From contig NC_086259.1 of NCBI RefSeq assembly GCF_021018805.1, forward strand, positions 16,697,501 to 16,761,500: DNA of 64,000 bases, written 5' to 3'. The stretch's first letter is position 1, and each line of letters begins with the position of its first letter. Source of the DNA: Prinia subflava (taxonomy: Eukaryota > Chordata > Aves > Passeriformes > Cisticolidae). Under the pieces are notes generated by a model that had not been told where the DNA came from, ran no database searches, and saw only the letters and a program-made list of their open reading frames with translations. Below are positions 46,462 to 58,400 of this stretch, piece by piece. A program made the position numbers and the translations under genes.

Positions 46462-49400
46462 GTACGGCCGGGCCCGCAGCCCCCGGGGCCGCTCCGAGGG
46501 GCCGCGCTCCGGGGAGCGGGGCCGGGGTTATGTAAGGAGCGGGATCCGCGGCCAGTGAGGGCGAAGGAGCCGGGGAAGGCCGGCGGGGGAGGTCTGCGGA
46601 CCCTGGGTGCGCCTCGGCCCGGAGCTGGCCCGAGCGCTCAGGGAGGGTGTGGAGTCTCCCTCTCCGGAGACGTTCAAACCCACAGCGTTCCTGTGTCACC
46701 TGCTCCAGGTGACCCTGCCTGGGCAGAGGAGCTGGACCGGGTGATCTCCAGAGGTCCCTTTCAACACCAGCAATGCTGTGGGAGCAGCTGCTGGGCCCCC
46801 TCCTTCCCTCCTTCCCTCCTTCCCTGCCTCCGGCCGGTGCCGCCGGGCCCCTCCGCAGGAGCTGCCGTGTTCTCGGCATCTCACCGCTGCTTTTCCAGCT
46901 CTGAGAGGCTGTGTCACCCTCCAGGGAAAAAAATCCCCCAACAACTTATTGCTGCCAAGAGCCTGGTGTGAACAAGTAACCCCTGAAGAATGAACCGTGA
47001 GGATGGTGAGGGAGGTGTCCGGCCGAGGGGCGGCTTGCCAGGGGCACTGTGAGGTGCTGGGCTCGGTGTGTCCCTTGGCCACGCCGAGTCAGCACTTCAG
47101 CAGAATTTTTTTAGCTCCTTAATATCTTTTAGCGAGGCAGGGCTCCAGGTGGTGGTCATGAGTTCTGAAGTACATTGGCTTCTAAATTAAAAAATAAAAA
47201 ACACAGGTTTGTCTCCCCATCGCTTGCGTCCCCACAACATCTAAGAACATCACTCGGAAATTGCCAGAGGGACGGAGCGTGGCCGTGCCAGGAGGGCTGG
47301 CAGCCCTTGGCAGGGTGGCAGCAGCATGTGCAGTCAGAACTGTGCCACTTGACAGCTGCATTAGCACAGTCATGGTTTGCGAGCTGCTCTGGGCCGTGTG
47401 TGCAGGGAAACCCGGGTCATGGAAGGTCCTGCTGACACCGGTGTAACCCCGTCACACTCGGTGCTGACAAGTCCAGCGACATCAGGTGAAAAGAGCATGC
47501 CCTCCACGAGATTGTGGAACATATCTGCATGTCACAGCAGGTAAACAAAACGTACAAGTGGTTAATTTCCAAGGGTTTTTAAGTCCACTCATTTGCAGGT
47601 AGTAAAGGCATTTGTTTTGTCTTCATGTGTAAAGTAGGAGCAGACCTTCAGTACCATTTAAACACAGGATTATCATAAATCCGTAGCAGACTTTTTGTAC
47701 TGTTTGGACATCTCTTCCAGCTGCTGCTTCCTGTGAAGTTGTCGTAAAATTTGCATTTTTTTGCTAGGTGTGGATGGGGATTCTTTATGCCACAGTCCGA
47801 AAAAATGCAACCTTCTGCAGTGTCATATCATCTGCTTTCAGGCAATACGGTATTTTGGGTGACCATTATAGTACAACTCCAGCATTCTCAAGTACAAAAA
47901 TAAACTAAAAATAAATAGAATATGAGGCTGGTGAATAACTTTTAAATAGCAGTGATCCTGCACAGATTTAAGTAAACAGTTCTCTGCACTGGTTGAGCTG
48001 GCACAGCTGAGATCTGAAATACAATGCTCAGAAAAGGAAGATCAAGAATTTGCAGAAAGGACGTGGTGGAGCCTATGTACTACTAATAATTTTTTGTCAC
48101 TGGTTGTCTTGAGAATCAGGTTTGGAAGACTGTGGTGAAAGAAATCAAAGATGTGAAATAGAAATGAGCCATTGATTCATACTCTTCAAAATGCCTGAGT
48201 GCTTTTCAGGTCATTGGCCATCATTTTTTAGATGACCATATGCCTGACATTAAGTTTCAGAAGAGTTCCTGTAGGTGGTAAGAGGTCATGTCCTTGGAAA
48301 AATTGCTGTTCTGCTGTTACAGCAGGATGAGTTTACAGAAAATGTCATTTTTTTTACTGTGAAAACAAATGCTTAACTAACAGATACTGTAGATTATCCT
48401 ATGGAAAAGTGCCTTTTCACAGAATTTCATCTTTAAGTTTTGCATTTTGTTAATCTCTGAAAAATGTACTGGGCAAACATGGGTTAATTGTGTGTGAGGA
48501 ATAAGAGCTCCAGACACAACTACATTAGCAACAAAACTTGTAGTCATTAGAGTTGTGGCTTTTTTAAACTCAGAATTGTTCAGGTTCAAATCTCATGAAG
48601 GAGCTCATTAACTATGTGTGAAAGTAGGTTACATGCATTAATATATAAATATGATTAAGTGTGGGGTTTTTGTTTTTTTTCTTAAGCTTACTCATGGCTT
48701 CTCAGGCTTTCAAGATGTAAAGAACCAAAAATACACACACCTGATTCTTGTATGGCACATTAGGAAACACATTTGTTTTACCTACATTTACAGAGCCTAA
48801 TTTTTACTTGCTGCCTGTCTTCTTTTTATGACTCCAGGATCTCTCTCTTAGTCCAGCTGCTCTTCACTCTGGGTAGAATTGGTCAGGTAGGTTGCCAGTG
48901 TTGGAGCATTGTGTTTCCAGCCAAGGGTAATGTTTCAGGGACTCTTTTTGGAGATGAAATTAATCTCCACCTTTTACCTAATCTGTGCAAGTCCCATTTG
49001 TTTTGAGTGTTGGTTTTTCAAAGAAAATCAGTTTAGGCCTCTATATAAACAGTTATTGCAGGAGAGACAAGAATTTCCTGCCCCTGTATTTTAAGGGCAG
49101 CTGATTCCAAAGCTCTGGTACCACAGGCTGTTACAATCTCCAAATGCCAATTGATTCAGATTGCTGTCATTCGAAAAATTCCAATATAAAGCTCAGAAAA
49201 ATCCATGAAGCAATTTCAGGAGTAAAACTTGGAATAAAAATAAGCATTTACATGACACTTGGAAGCGAAGCAGTGGAAGTACGAGTTGAAGTGGTGTTTT
49301 CAGTGTCTGGCTGTGTCATTATGTGCTGTGGCTGTGGGCAAGTTGGTGGGCGAGTTCAGAAACTGTAGGGTTTGCATGAGTGCCTAGTTTAGGGTGTGAG

Positions 49401-52400
49401 TAGGAAAATAAGTAGGCATGGACTTTGTGAGGGGGTGGTTGGGTGTGAGCAGAGTCTGCATGTGCTGAAGGATTTGTGCAGCCGCAGAGAGAGGAGCGTT
49501 ACCTGTTTTTTAGTTTTGCATGGAAGCTGTTTGGCTGATTGGTTATGAGTAGGACACTTGTAAATTATAATGATGTGTTTTCCCACTAGTTATTTGGCAA
49601 CTGGATTATTCATGCAGCCCAAAGATAGCAGCTTCACTGGGGAGAGAAAAAAAGGCATGAAGGGCACAGAAACACACTGGAAATGTTGTTGGTGTCCTGA
49701 GTCCCACCTGCCTGTCTGATCCATAGTGTGGCTTCTGCAAGTACAGAAAAATAAAAAAGGCCTGTTTCATTTTTGAATTTTCAGTCTGTAGGACCAGTAA
49801 GAATTTTAAATTTTGTGGTAGTCTGATTCTTGGGGTCTTGCCTCAACTGCTTAATGCCAAGTGATTTGTAGTTCTCTCAGGACAGTGAGGTCTGGGGTGG
49901 TTGTGTGAATTCCTACAAAATTCCCTTATATATACAGGTTTATCTAATCCCTCTGTGTGCCCCTGGAGCGAATCCTGCCATTTACAAAGCATAGAAGTCT
50001 CCCTGCATATCTCTAACATCTTGTGGTATGTTCCTGAGCCTGAGAAAAGGAGAGTTCCTCAGGAAGAAACCGCCACAGGACAAAGCATGGTTTGGCTCAA
50101 GGTGATGTTGCTGTGCGTCCCAGAGCAGTTATATTTGAGCCAGCTTAGCTCTTGGTTTTCTCTTCTGTAACAAATCAGCCAGAAACCTGCACTTTTTTTT
50201 GGTAGCACTCTTTGTCCTGGCAATTGCCTTAGACCCACGGCCCTGGTTTAATTTATTTCGTTTGAGAGCCTGGTGTAAATTACAGTGGCACAAGAGGGCT
50301 TTCACATGAACAAACCATGCTTGCACCTAGTAAGTTTGGCCTGAGTTGTGGCTTAGATCCGCCAACCTTTTATAGGCTAGATTTGGTCCAAGCATTCCTG
50401 GTATCCTCAGCAGTAGCAGATGTTCCCATCTGAGCAGATCTGTCACTGTCTGGCATGAGTCGTTCCTGGCCAGCTGAAACTTGCAACTCTTTATATTTTG
50501 CTCACTTACTGTCTGCTTGCGTGGATGACAGAGAGCATGTGGGAGCTACCTGAACAAAGAGGATATTTAAGCCCATATTCTTAGACAAATTTACTGTTGT
50601 TACCAGGGATTGTGCTGCTGCATCACAAATTGAATTAAGACATTTTTGTTACCTCAGCAAGTTTTTGTCTTTGATTTTCACGCGTCTGCGTGAGCAGATT
50701 ACAGATGGCTGTATGTGTTCATCACTGTTCCCCAAGGCTTTTCAAACTCACTAATGGACCAGTAATCATATTTAAATCTTTTTTCAGATGAGCATAATAT
50801 AACTAAATAAGAATGTAAATAAATGTAAGGTTAAGTTCACATTATTTTTATGTACTTATAAATAGCTGTACTGCCTGTAAATGTGTTTTGGTCAGAAATA
50901 ACCTGACAGCATTTGCATCTTCTCACTTGTCCTGTTCAACCTTCTGACATCCCTAAAACACTGCAGACCTTGTAAGACCCTGCACAGCCACGGACACTGC
51001 TGAAATAGATTTCCATGGAGATGTGGGGGGACGTGCCCCCCATCTCTGACCCCCTGCCCTTCCCTCTGTGCGCTGGCACTTGGAGCATTTGCAGTTGTCC
51101 TGAGGGGAGCCTGCTCAGGCTCCATCGCTGTGCCTGGGAGCATCCAGGAGTGCTGGGTGGGAGGTGGGACAGGATGTCCCTCCTGCACCCCGGAGGTGCA
51201 GCTGGGCACTTCTTGTTCCACCTGTTGGACAGTGAATAGTGTAGAGCAAGGTCAAGGAGGAGTCAACACATGCCAGGAGCTTCTGCTGCTTATTTCCTGG
51301 TACCTGTTTGGCTTTTAGTGATGTTTATAGAGCTCTTCTATAGTGTTTTAAAACTTTTCTTCAATTTGGGATGGGTATTGAGGTCAGGAACACAAATGGC
51401 AGCTGGAGCTGGGAGCAGTTTGGTTGTCAGAACCCCGTGCTCCCAAGTTCTGCTTTAGCCAGATCATGCTGTGCTTGTGCCAGGGCTTGTTCCCTCTTCT
51501 CTGGGTGTGCAGGGCAGTGCTGTGGTAACTGCACTGTCAAGGAGGGCTCTAAAGCCATTGTTGTCTTCAAGGTTCCTTTTGAGAAGTTTGTTTCTGGCAG
51601 TCTCCTGGGAGCTTTGGAGGCTGCCCTGGCAGTAGGAAGTCAGGAGCAGATCAGGCCAGAATTTGCTTCCAGACTTTGTTTTTTAAATTTGACATAGTTT
51701 TGTTTTGGTTTTGATTCTTCAAAACTCAAATTGAAATGCTACCTATTGTGTTTTAGTGGTAGCTGAATTGTAAAGTCTCTGTGACTTTGAGAGGCAATAA
51801 ATCAAAATAGTTGCCTTGGCCAGAAACTCTCTGCCTGGCACAACTCAGAAGTGCCTACATGCATGTTATGTTTGGATAAGCAGTTGAGGGGCAACAGTGA
51901 TAAAGGTATGTTAAAAGTTTATGGTTTAAAAAGGGATTTAGAAGTCACTATACCAGGCTTGAATGAGGAGTTGTTAATTATATTCCTGCTCCAACAAGCC
52001 CCTAGAGATCGCCTGAAGGGAAGAAGCCATAAGGCTCTTACCCAGCCCAAAATAGTAAAAAAATACAGTTGGGCTGCTGCTACACGTCAGGCAAAGGGAG
52101 AACTGGGAATCAGAGCATCTTGTTTACCCAGAAGAAGCAGAGATGAAATTTCTTGTCCTTTCTTTGTGTCTGGAGAGGCGCAGCTCATCTGCGTGCCTGA
52201 CGTGAGAGGCGAGCTGGGATGGAAGGTGTGGCAGGATGAGGCTGCATGGGATGTCTGGGTAATTTATACTCTGTAGGTTGCCTTTACACTTGTGTTAATT
52301 GCCTTGTTTGGCAAAACTTTTATTAATAAAAGAACCTTTTTTATTAATTTTTCTTTTGCTTGATTTAGAATGTATTTTGTGGCTGGAACTGGGCCGCTCT

Positions 52401-55400
52401 GAAGTTGCTGATGTGTCTGGAGCTGATGAGTGTGAAATGCTTGGCTTGTGTTTTGGTTTTTTTGGTGGTGGTTTTTTTTTAATTCTTTGAACCTGTTTTG
52501 TTTGTGTTGGTCTCGGCTGCAGTTACTAAAGGAACTTTTTCCTGGTGTGGCCTGACAAACATGAACAGTAACAAATGGTTCTCACTCTGTTCAGTTTCTT
52601 TTCCTGAATATTCTACATGTATTTCTCTCTGTGCTGATACTGAGTACCAATGTAGTGCTAACCATACACAAGAGAGTCTCCACTCCTGTCTTTCCCTCTC
52701 ATATTTTATCTTTGCCATGGCTTAATATGTCAAAAAAAAAAAAAAAGAAAGAAATCACTGCTTATGCACAGCTCTGAAAAGCCTTGTCCCTATCGAGGAA
52801 GTATGTCCTGAATACCGTGTGGTCAGTGGCTGCTGTATGTCCTCAGGCGTGGTTTATGTCCCCTGGATGATGTGGGCTGCCTGGTGCAGCTCTTGTTTGT
52901 GGACATGGCGAGTGCTCTGCCTTGGAGCCTCCTGTGCTGATGAAATTCATGTTCCTGGTTCCTTTTCCTCTTGGCTGTGACATTGCTTTCTGTCAAAGTC
53001 TTACAGGTCGGTGTTTTCCAGCTCTGGGCATACCCAGAATTCCTGTGCTTCCCTCAGTTGGGTTCCAAACATCTTCCAGCTGTTCCACAACACTACTCAT
53101 GCACTTAACATTTTGTCCATTTGACTTCATACTTACCATCAATTATAAAAATCTTTTTCTGACTCTGTTGCTTATTAGTAAGGATAAGTGAGGTATAAAA
53201 ACCTGGTTAATGGAAGTTTTCCCAGCAGATCTATTGGTGTTTGTTAAATAATAATATTAATAAGTTACAGGAATATTTGAGTTATTAGGCCCAGGCTACA
53301 CAGCATTACGTTTCTTAAATATATTTAACAGCAAATTTAGCAGCAGGGGTATGGCACTGTACTTGTTTCTTCTAAAAAAGCATTTTTAACAAGTTTAAAA
53401 GTAGAGTTAATTTGAAAGAAGACACATTTCAAGTAAGAGACTCTTCATTTCTTGGCTTAAAACTCTGTTTCAAAAATGTTTCTCCTTGTTTTTCTGAGTG
53501 CTGCCTAAAAAGTTTGACACTGCTGGGAACTGTCAGTTCAGTGAGTGCATTCCAGTGTCAAGTGGAGCAGAAAAAAGCCAACCCCAAACCCCCTTTCTAA
53601 ACCCAGGGGCAGGTTTTCCTGTCACAGGGAGGTCACAGGTGAGCAGTGATGCTGAACCAGCCCTGCTCCACCACATCACAGGTGAGCCTGAGCTGTGCTC
53701 CCTGCCATGAGCACAGGTGCCCAGCAGCTCATCTGCATTGCCTGTGTTTGGCTTGTGTGCAAGCTCAGCTGGTGCAGTTGCCTGGTTGCTTTCCATGCTG
53801 GCTAAAAAAACCCAAAGGGAAATGAAACATCAGGTCCTTGGTGCTGCTGAGAACTCCCAGGGTCCGTCCTTGGCACAGTTTGAGTGTGTGCTCTGTCTGC
53901 TTAGGGCTAACTCACATGTTTAGGCAAGACACTCTGGTTGAGGGTAGATTTCCAATTGAGATTACAATCTAGCTCTGGATGAGCTCAGTGTAATCAGGGT
54001 AATTTCAGATTTTCATGGTAAACAAGCTCTTCATTGAGCAAAGCCCATAAGCCCTGTACATGCCCCTTGTGCTGCTGTTGAAGGAATTGCCTTCTTCCCT
54101 TTCTTATGGGAAGGGGGTAAGCCACATTTTTGCCTGACTTAAACTTTTCAATAATTGAAAAAATTAAGTTATATGTCATTGGTTTTGTTTCTCTTTAAGC
54201 AAACAAAGCAACTTCAGCAAGTTTTAGTGCTGAGCTGTTAAATGGACCCCTTTGCCTTGAGATCTGAAGTTGGAGTTACAGATAATCTTAAGGAGAGAGA
54301 CACAGGAGAGGCATAGGAGAGGCACAGCCAAAATCCTCTGAGAGCTGGCACCCTTTGCAGGGTGTGGTGAAGACTGGCTTTTATGTGTGGTGCTAAAGGC
54401 CAGGGTGCGACCTCAAAGGAAACCTTCTGATTTGGTTGTAAAATATCTTTTTGGAGGATGGTGGTGGGTGGAGTGAACTGCTGCATCGTGTGTTTATGTC
54501 TGACCTGTTTAATAAAGTGATTATTAAGGGTTTTTTTTTGCACGTAGAAAGATCGGCCTTTATGGGAGAAAATGTTGCAGGGATAAAGGCAGACAAATGA
54601 GAAACTTCACCATTAAAATGGTCAGTCCTAAATAGGACTTAATTAGATTTACCATGGAAAGCTTGTACTTGAAAGACTCAAACCTACAGAAGGAAGCCCA
54701 GGCCAGGAGACTAAACTGACCTTATGTTTGCATCAAAAGCAGATTTTTTGTTTTCTCCTTAGTGATGCAAAATCCCCAAGTACTCACTTGTCATTTTTGG
54801 GACTGAGTCATCCTTGTGAGCATGTTTTAAGTGTGGTGCATGTCTTTGCTGGAACCATTTGTTGGAGGTCCAACTTCATTTTAAAATGCTGATGCTCTCT
54901 GGAGAAGGCCAAAACACTGGTGCAGGTACAGGATAAATCATCAAACCCCAACTTTATTGCCCTTTGGTTTCGAAGGACAGCTTTGCTATTAGAGTATTAA
55001 AGTTTGCCAGTGTGGCAATACTGGCAAGGCATGTGCAGACCAGCCCTTAATGCCTAATCTGGAGCAAAATCATTAATTTGGGAAGCCAGCTCCTTTCCAA
55101 AAGACAAGTGTCTCCCTCTTGTCTCCTGCAGTCTGGTTCCTGACACCCTGCAGTGTAAGTAGGTCAGCAAACTAAGTTTGCACCACAGTGATGTGAGAGC
55201 AGGTAAAAGTTTTGTGTTGCAGAGCATCAAACCCAAAGCTCTGTCTCTTCTTTCCCAGAGTTTTTGATGCCTGTTCACTGTAAATATCAACAACCTGCTT
55301 GTGGTGAATGTGGTCTGGAGCGTTCTCGTAGGCACAGTCTTTGCAGACAGGTGTTTTCTTTACTTGTTTAGGTTCCAAAATACCAGCACTCTAAGGATTA

Positions 55401-58400
55401 ATGCTTTCCAAGAGTTGTGCTCTTATTCTCTGTATAACTTATGTGACCATTTTAAAAACACATCAGTTGGCTTTTCTTAATACTTCACAGATAAGGCAGA
55501 GATTTCAAAGACTGAAATATTCCCACAAAATTATGTCTGACTCAGGAAAGCAAGTGGTGTTGGTGGTGGCCAAGTTCTTAATTTGAATTTTCATTTTGTT
55601 TGTTGTTTTGTCTAGTGGAGTTTTTAAAAGTGATTATTCCCCTCCCGTCAACTTTCAGCTGTAAAATGTAAGAAAACCAAGTATTCAGACACATGGATTT
55701 TTTTTTTTCAATCTGCTTCTTATAAATCTTGACTGTCCCATAACAGTGCTTTCACAGGGATTGACTGTAAGGTTGGAAGTACTGGTTGTATTTTGATTTG
55801 TTTTGCTCTTTTAATGTGACAGTAAGTTGGAAGTTCCATCCTAATTTTAACAAGCAGTGTAGACAGTCTTAATTTACCTGTTGGTCTGCTTTTTGCTTGT
55901 GTTTTTTTTTAATTATTTGACTCTGTTTTATGTCATTAGATATAAATTGTTGTTCCTAGCAGGATCAACATCAGTTCTTGAGCCTGTGTTTTCATTTTGA
56001 GGATTCACCTTGCTTATACTGCTTACATATACAGAAGAGGTACTGGAATTTTTATCCTCATTCTGCCTCATACAGAGCATTTCAGATGACTCATTAGGAT
56101 TGTATTCCTTAAGTGATGTGGAACAGCAGATTCTAAATTTGTCACACAGACAACATCAAAACACAACATCAACCCATTTGTTCTTGTGCCACTGGCTCAA
56201 GGTGTTGTGTGTGCCAGCAGTTCTCCTGACGAGGCACAAGATGTTGGGGTGGATGTTGAGCATTTATAGAACAGTTTTATCTTACTGGAAGCAATTTCAA
56301 CTCACAATCATGATCTTAATTAAAAAATGGAAATTACTGTTTTAAAACGTGTATGGAGTCAAGTTGCTCAAAATTAAATTGCTCGAGAAAACGGGATGAC
56401 GAAGTTGCCTTGTTTTATTTCCTCCAGCTCTGTCTTGGCTGTGCTCTGCTCCCAACTCATGGGGGTTTTGGTTGGCTGGGAGGGTTATTTCCTTCTAGAT
56501 CTTGATGTTCTGGTCTTCCATCTGAATTCAGGAGGACTGAGGCAGCCTTTCCTGGTGTGGTCTGACAGCTTGGAGTGCTTTTAAAGTCATTAGAAGTGTT
56601 GTCCACGGTAGGAAGCTGTCACATGCCTGTGTGAGAAGCAGCTGTGCTGCAGCTGGAGCATCTCTGCACCTTGGGTTGCTGGTTGCCACTTCCAGCTCTC
56701 AGCCACACAAATCACAGGCTGAATAAATCACCCTGAGGAGGAGCGTGGCAGAAGGAGGCATCCTCCTTCTGAGATGCTGACAGATTGGAAAGCCTCTGCT
56801 TAAGCAGAGCTGGGAACTTTCTAAAGTGAAATTTGATAGAGGGCAAGGTTTAAGTATTTCTGCATGTGCTGCCCATTGTCTTTCTGAACTGGGAACAAAG
56901 GTGTTTGGAAACTTTCTCCTCTGTCTGTGTGTGTTATGACAGGGATGCCCAGGCCTCAGTTTGCTGGCGAGGTGTGGGTGCAGGTCACAGCTGGTGCTGG
57001 GTGATGCAAGAGGAGATGTGGCTCCCTGCCCTCTGCTTGCACACCTCCTATTTTTCTCTCCTCCTTTGGCTTTCTTTCCATTTGGACTCATGATTTTTTT
57101 TTTACTTAAACTTTTCCAGCCCCAAACCTGGTTCTAATATGTCCTTGCATCATATTTTTCCTCCCCTCTTCCCAACAGCCATTAGCTGTCCTGCACTTTT
57201 GATGTGAGTGACAAGGAGTACCTCCAGCTGCCTTTGGGAATGGCTCTCTTGGCATAGCTCAGAAGTACTTGTACTGAAATAAATAACCTTGTATTTTATT
57301 AACCAACAAATTAAAATCATGTGACAGATGGATCACTATTGCTTCCCATGACAGATGATAGGAACAAAACTTAATCTGAACTGGGAAGCATTTGCATAAG
57401 GTGAATGTTTGCCTAGATACGAGTGTCTGTAACTTTGAAGTAATTTTATTTGTTCTCAAGGTTATTTTTCTGCTTTGGCTTTGTGTTTTGGCCTTGCATT
57501 AGGGCCTAAGTCATTTCTTTTCAGCTTACAAGCTGTTGATGCCTGAAAAAGTAATTAGAACATCTAGCCTGATAAGACCCAAAAACTCTGAACAACACTT
57601 TCCTGTTACCAGGAGGCGTCAGTGTAAAGTCCATGCAATAAGGTGATTTAGCTTGGGTGTGTACAGGTGATGCTAAGATGAAAGTTAGTGATAAATAGCA
57701 CGAGCCCTTTCCCTAATCTCTCCATTAGTGCTGGCATCAACATGCTCACGGTAAGCCTTGGACCTGTTTTAAGCCCACAGTGTGTTGGACACCCCAGGTT
57801 CTGTGTAGATATTTTATATTTGATCATAACAGCTACTTAGAGGTACCTGACTCCTGTGAGGTCCAGGGATCACCCAACTGACACTGTGAACCTGGGTACA
57901 TTTTATGTTACATTAAAAGAAGACACAGTTTCATCCTAGAAATGCCTTTTGTTACAAACCAAGAATCCCAGAACTCAAGTGTAAATTGAGGTAGTTTGGA
58001 TAGATTTGAAAATGTGTGTAAAGAAGCCTTTGCCCTGTTAGAAGATAAAAGGCATGTTGGTCTGTGTGTATATGCTCTGTGGCTCATTTGGAGCTTGTGG
58101 ACATGAAGAATTCACATTGCACATGGTCAAGGATGACTCAGGTTGAGGTACACAATGTACATTCTGCTGGAAATGTACATTTGGGACTGGAGTTTTGAGC
58201 TGACAAACTGTAAATCACTGCCTGCTATTGCAGCATGCGCTTTAATGGGAGTCACATAATTTCCCTAATCTCCTTCCAAGTGTTAGGAAATGAACAATTT
58301 CCTAATCCACGCCACGTTGTTGTTGTTATTTGTGTTGTACCCTGTGCCAGGTGCTGCACAGGCAGGGCTGAAGCAGCTCCAGCCCTGGTGCAGTGGTACC

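Larger units (their letters stand above)
46090..46640. promoter_or_regulatory. GAN CpG island and promoter
   Basis: Very GC- and CpG-rich, with runs such as ggccgggccggg and gcggggcggcgcgggg (GC-box-like), no TATA box, and GAN exon 1 in its centre. It also carries a 13-bp imperfect tandem duplication (GGGAGATGATG at 46184-46194 and 46197-46207) and several upstream ATGs. Typical housekeeping-type promoter. Confidence 0.75.

Noticed and set aside
46189..46971. 260-codon plus-strand open frame and 217-codon minus-strand frame over the GAN CpG island
   Set aside because: Both are overlapped by GAN exon 1 in another frame and by a CR1 tail. They arise from the near absence of stop codons in GC-rich DNA and show no domain.
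52498..52725. 75-codon frame followed by an A-rich run, as a possible processed retrogene
   Set aside because: No recognisable parent gene, no target-site duplication, and the run is short.
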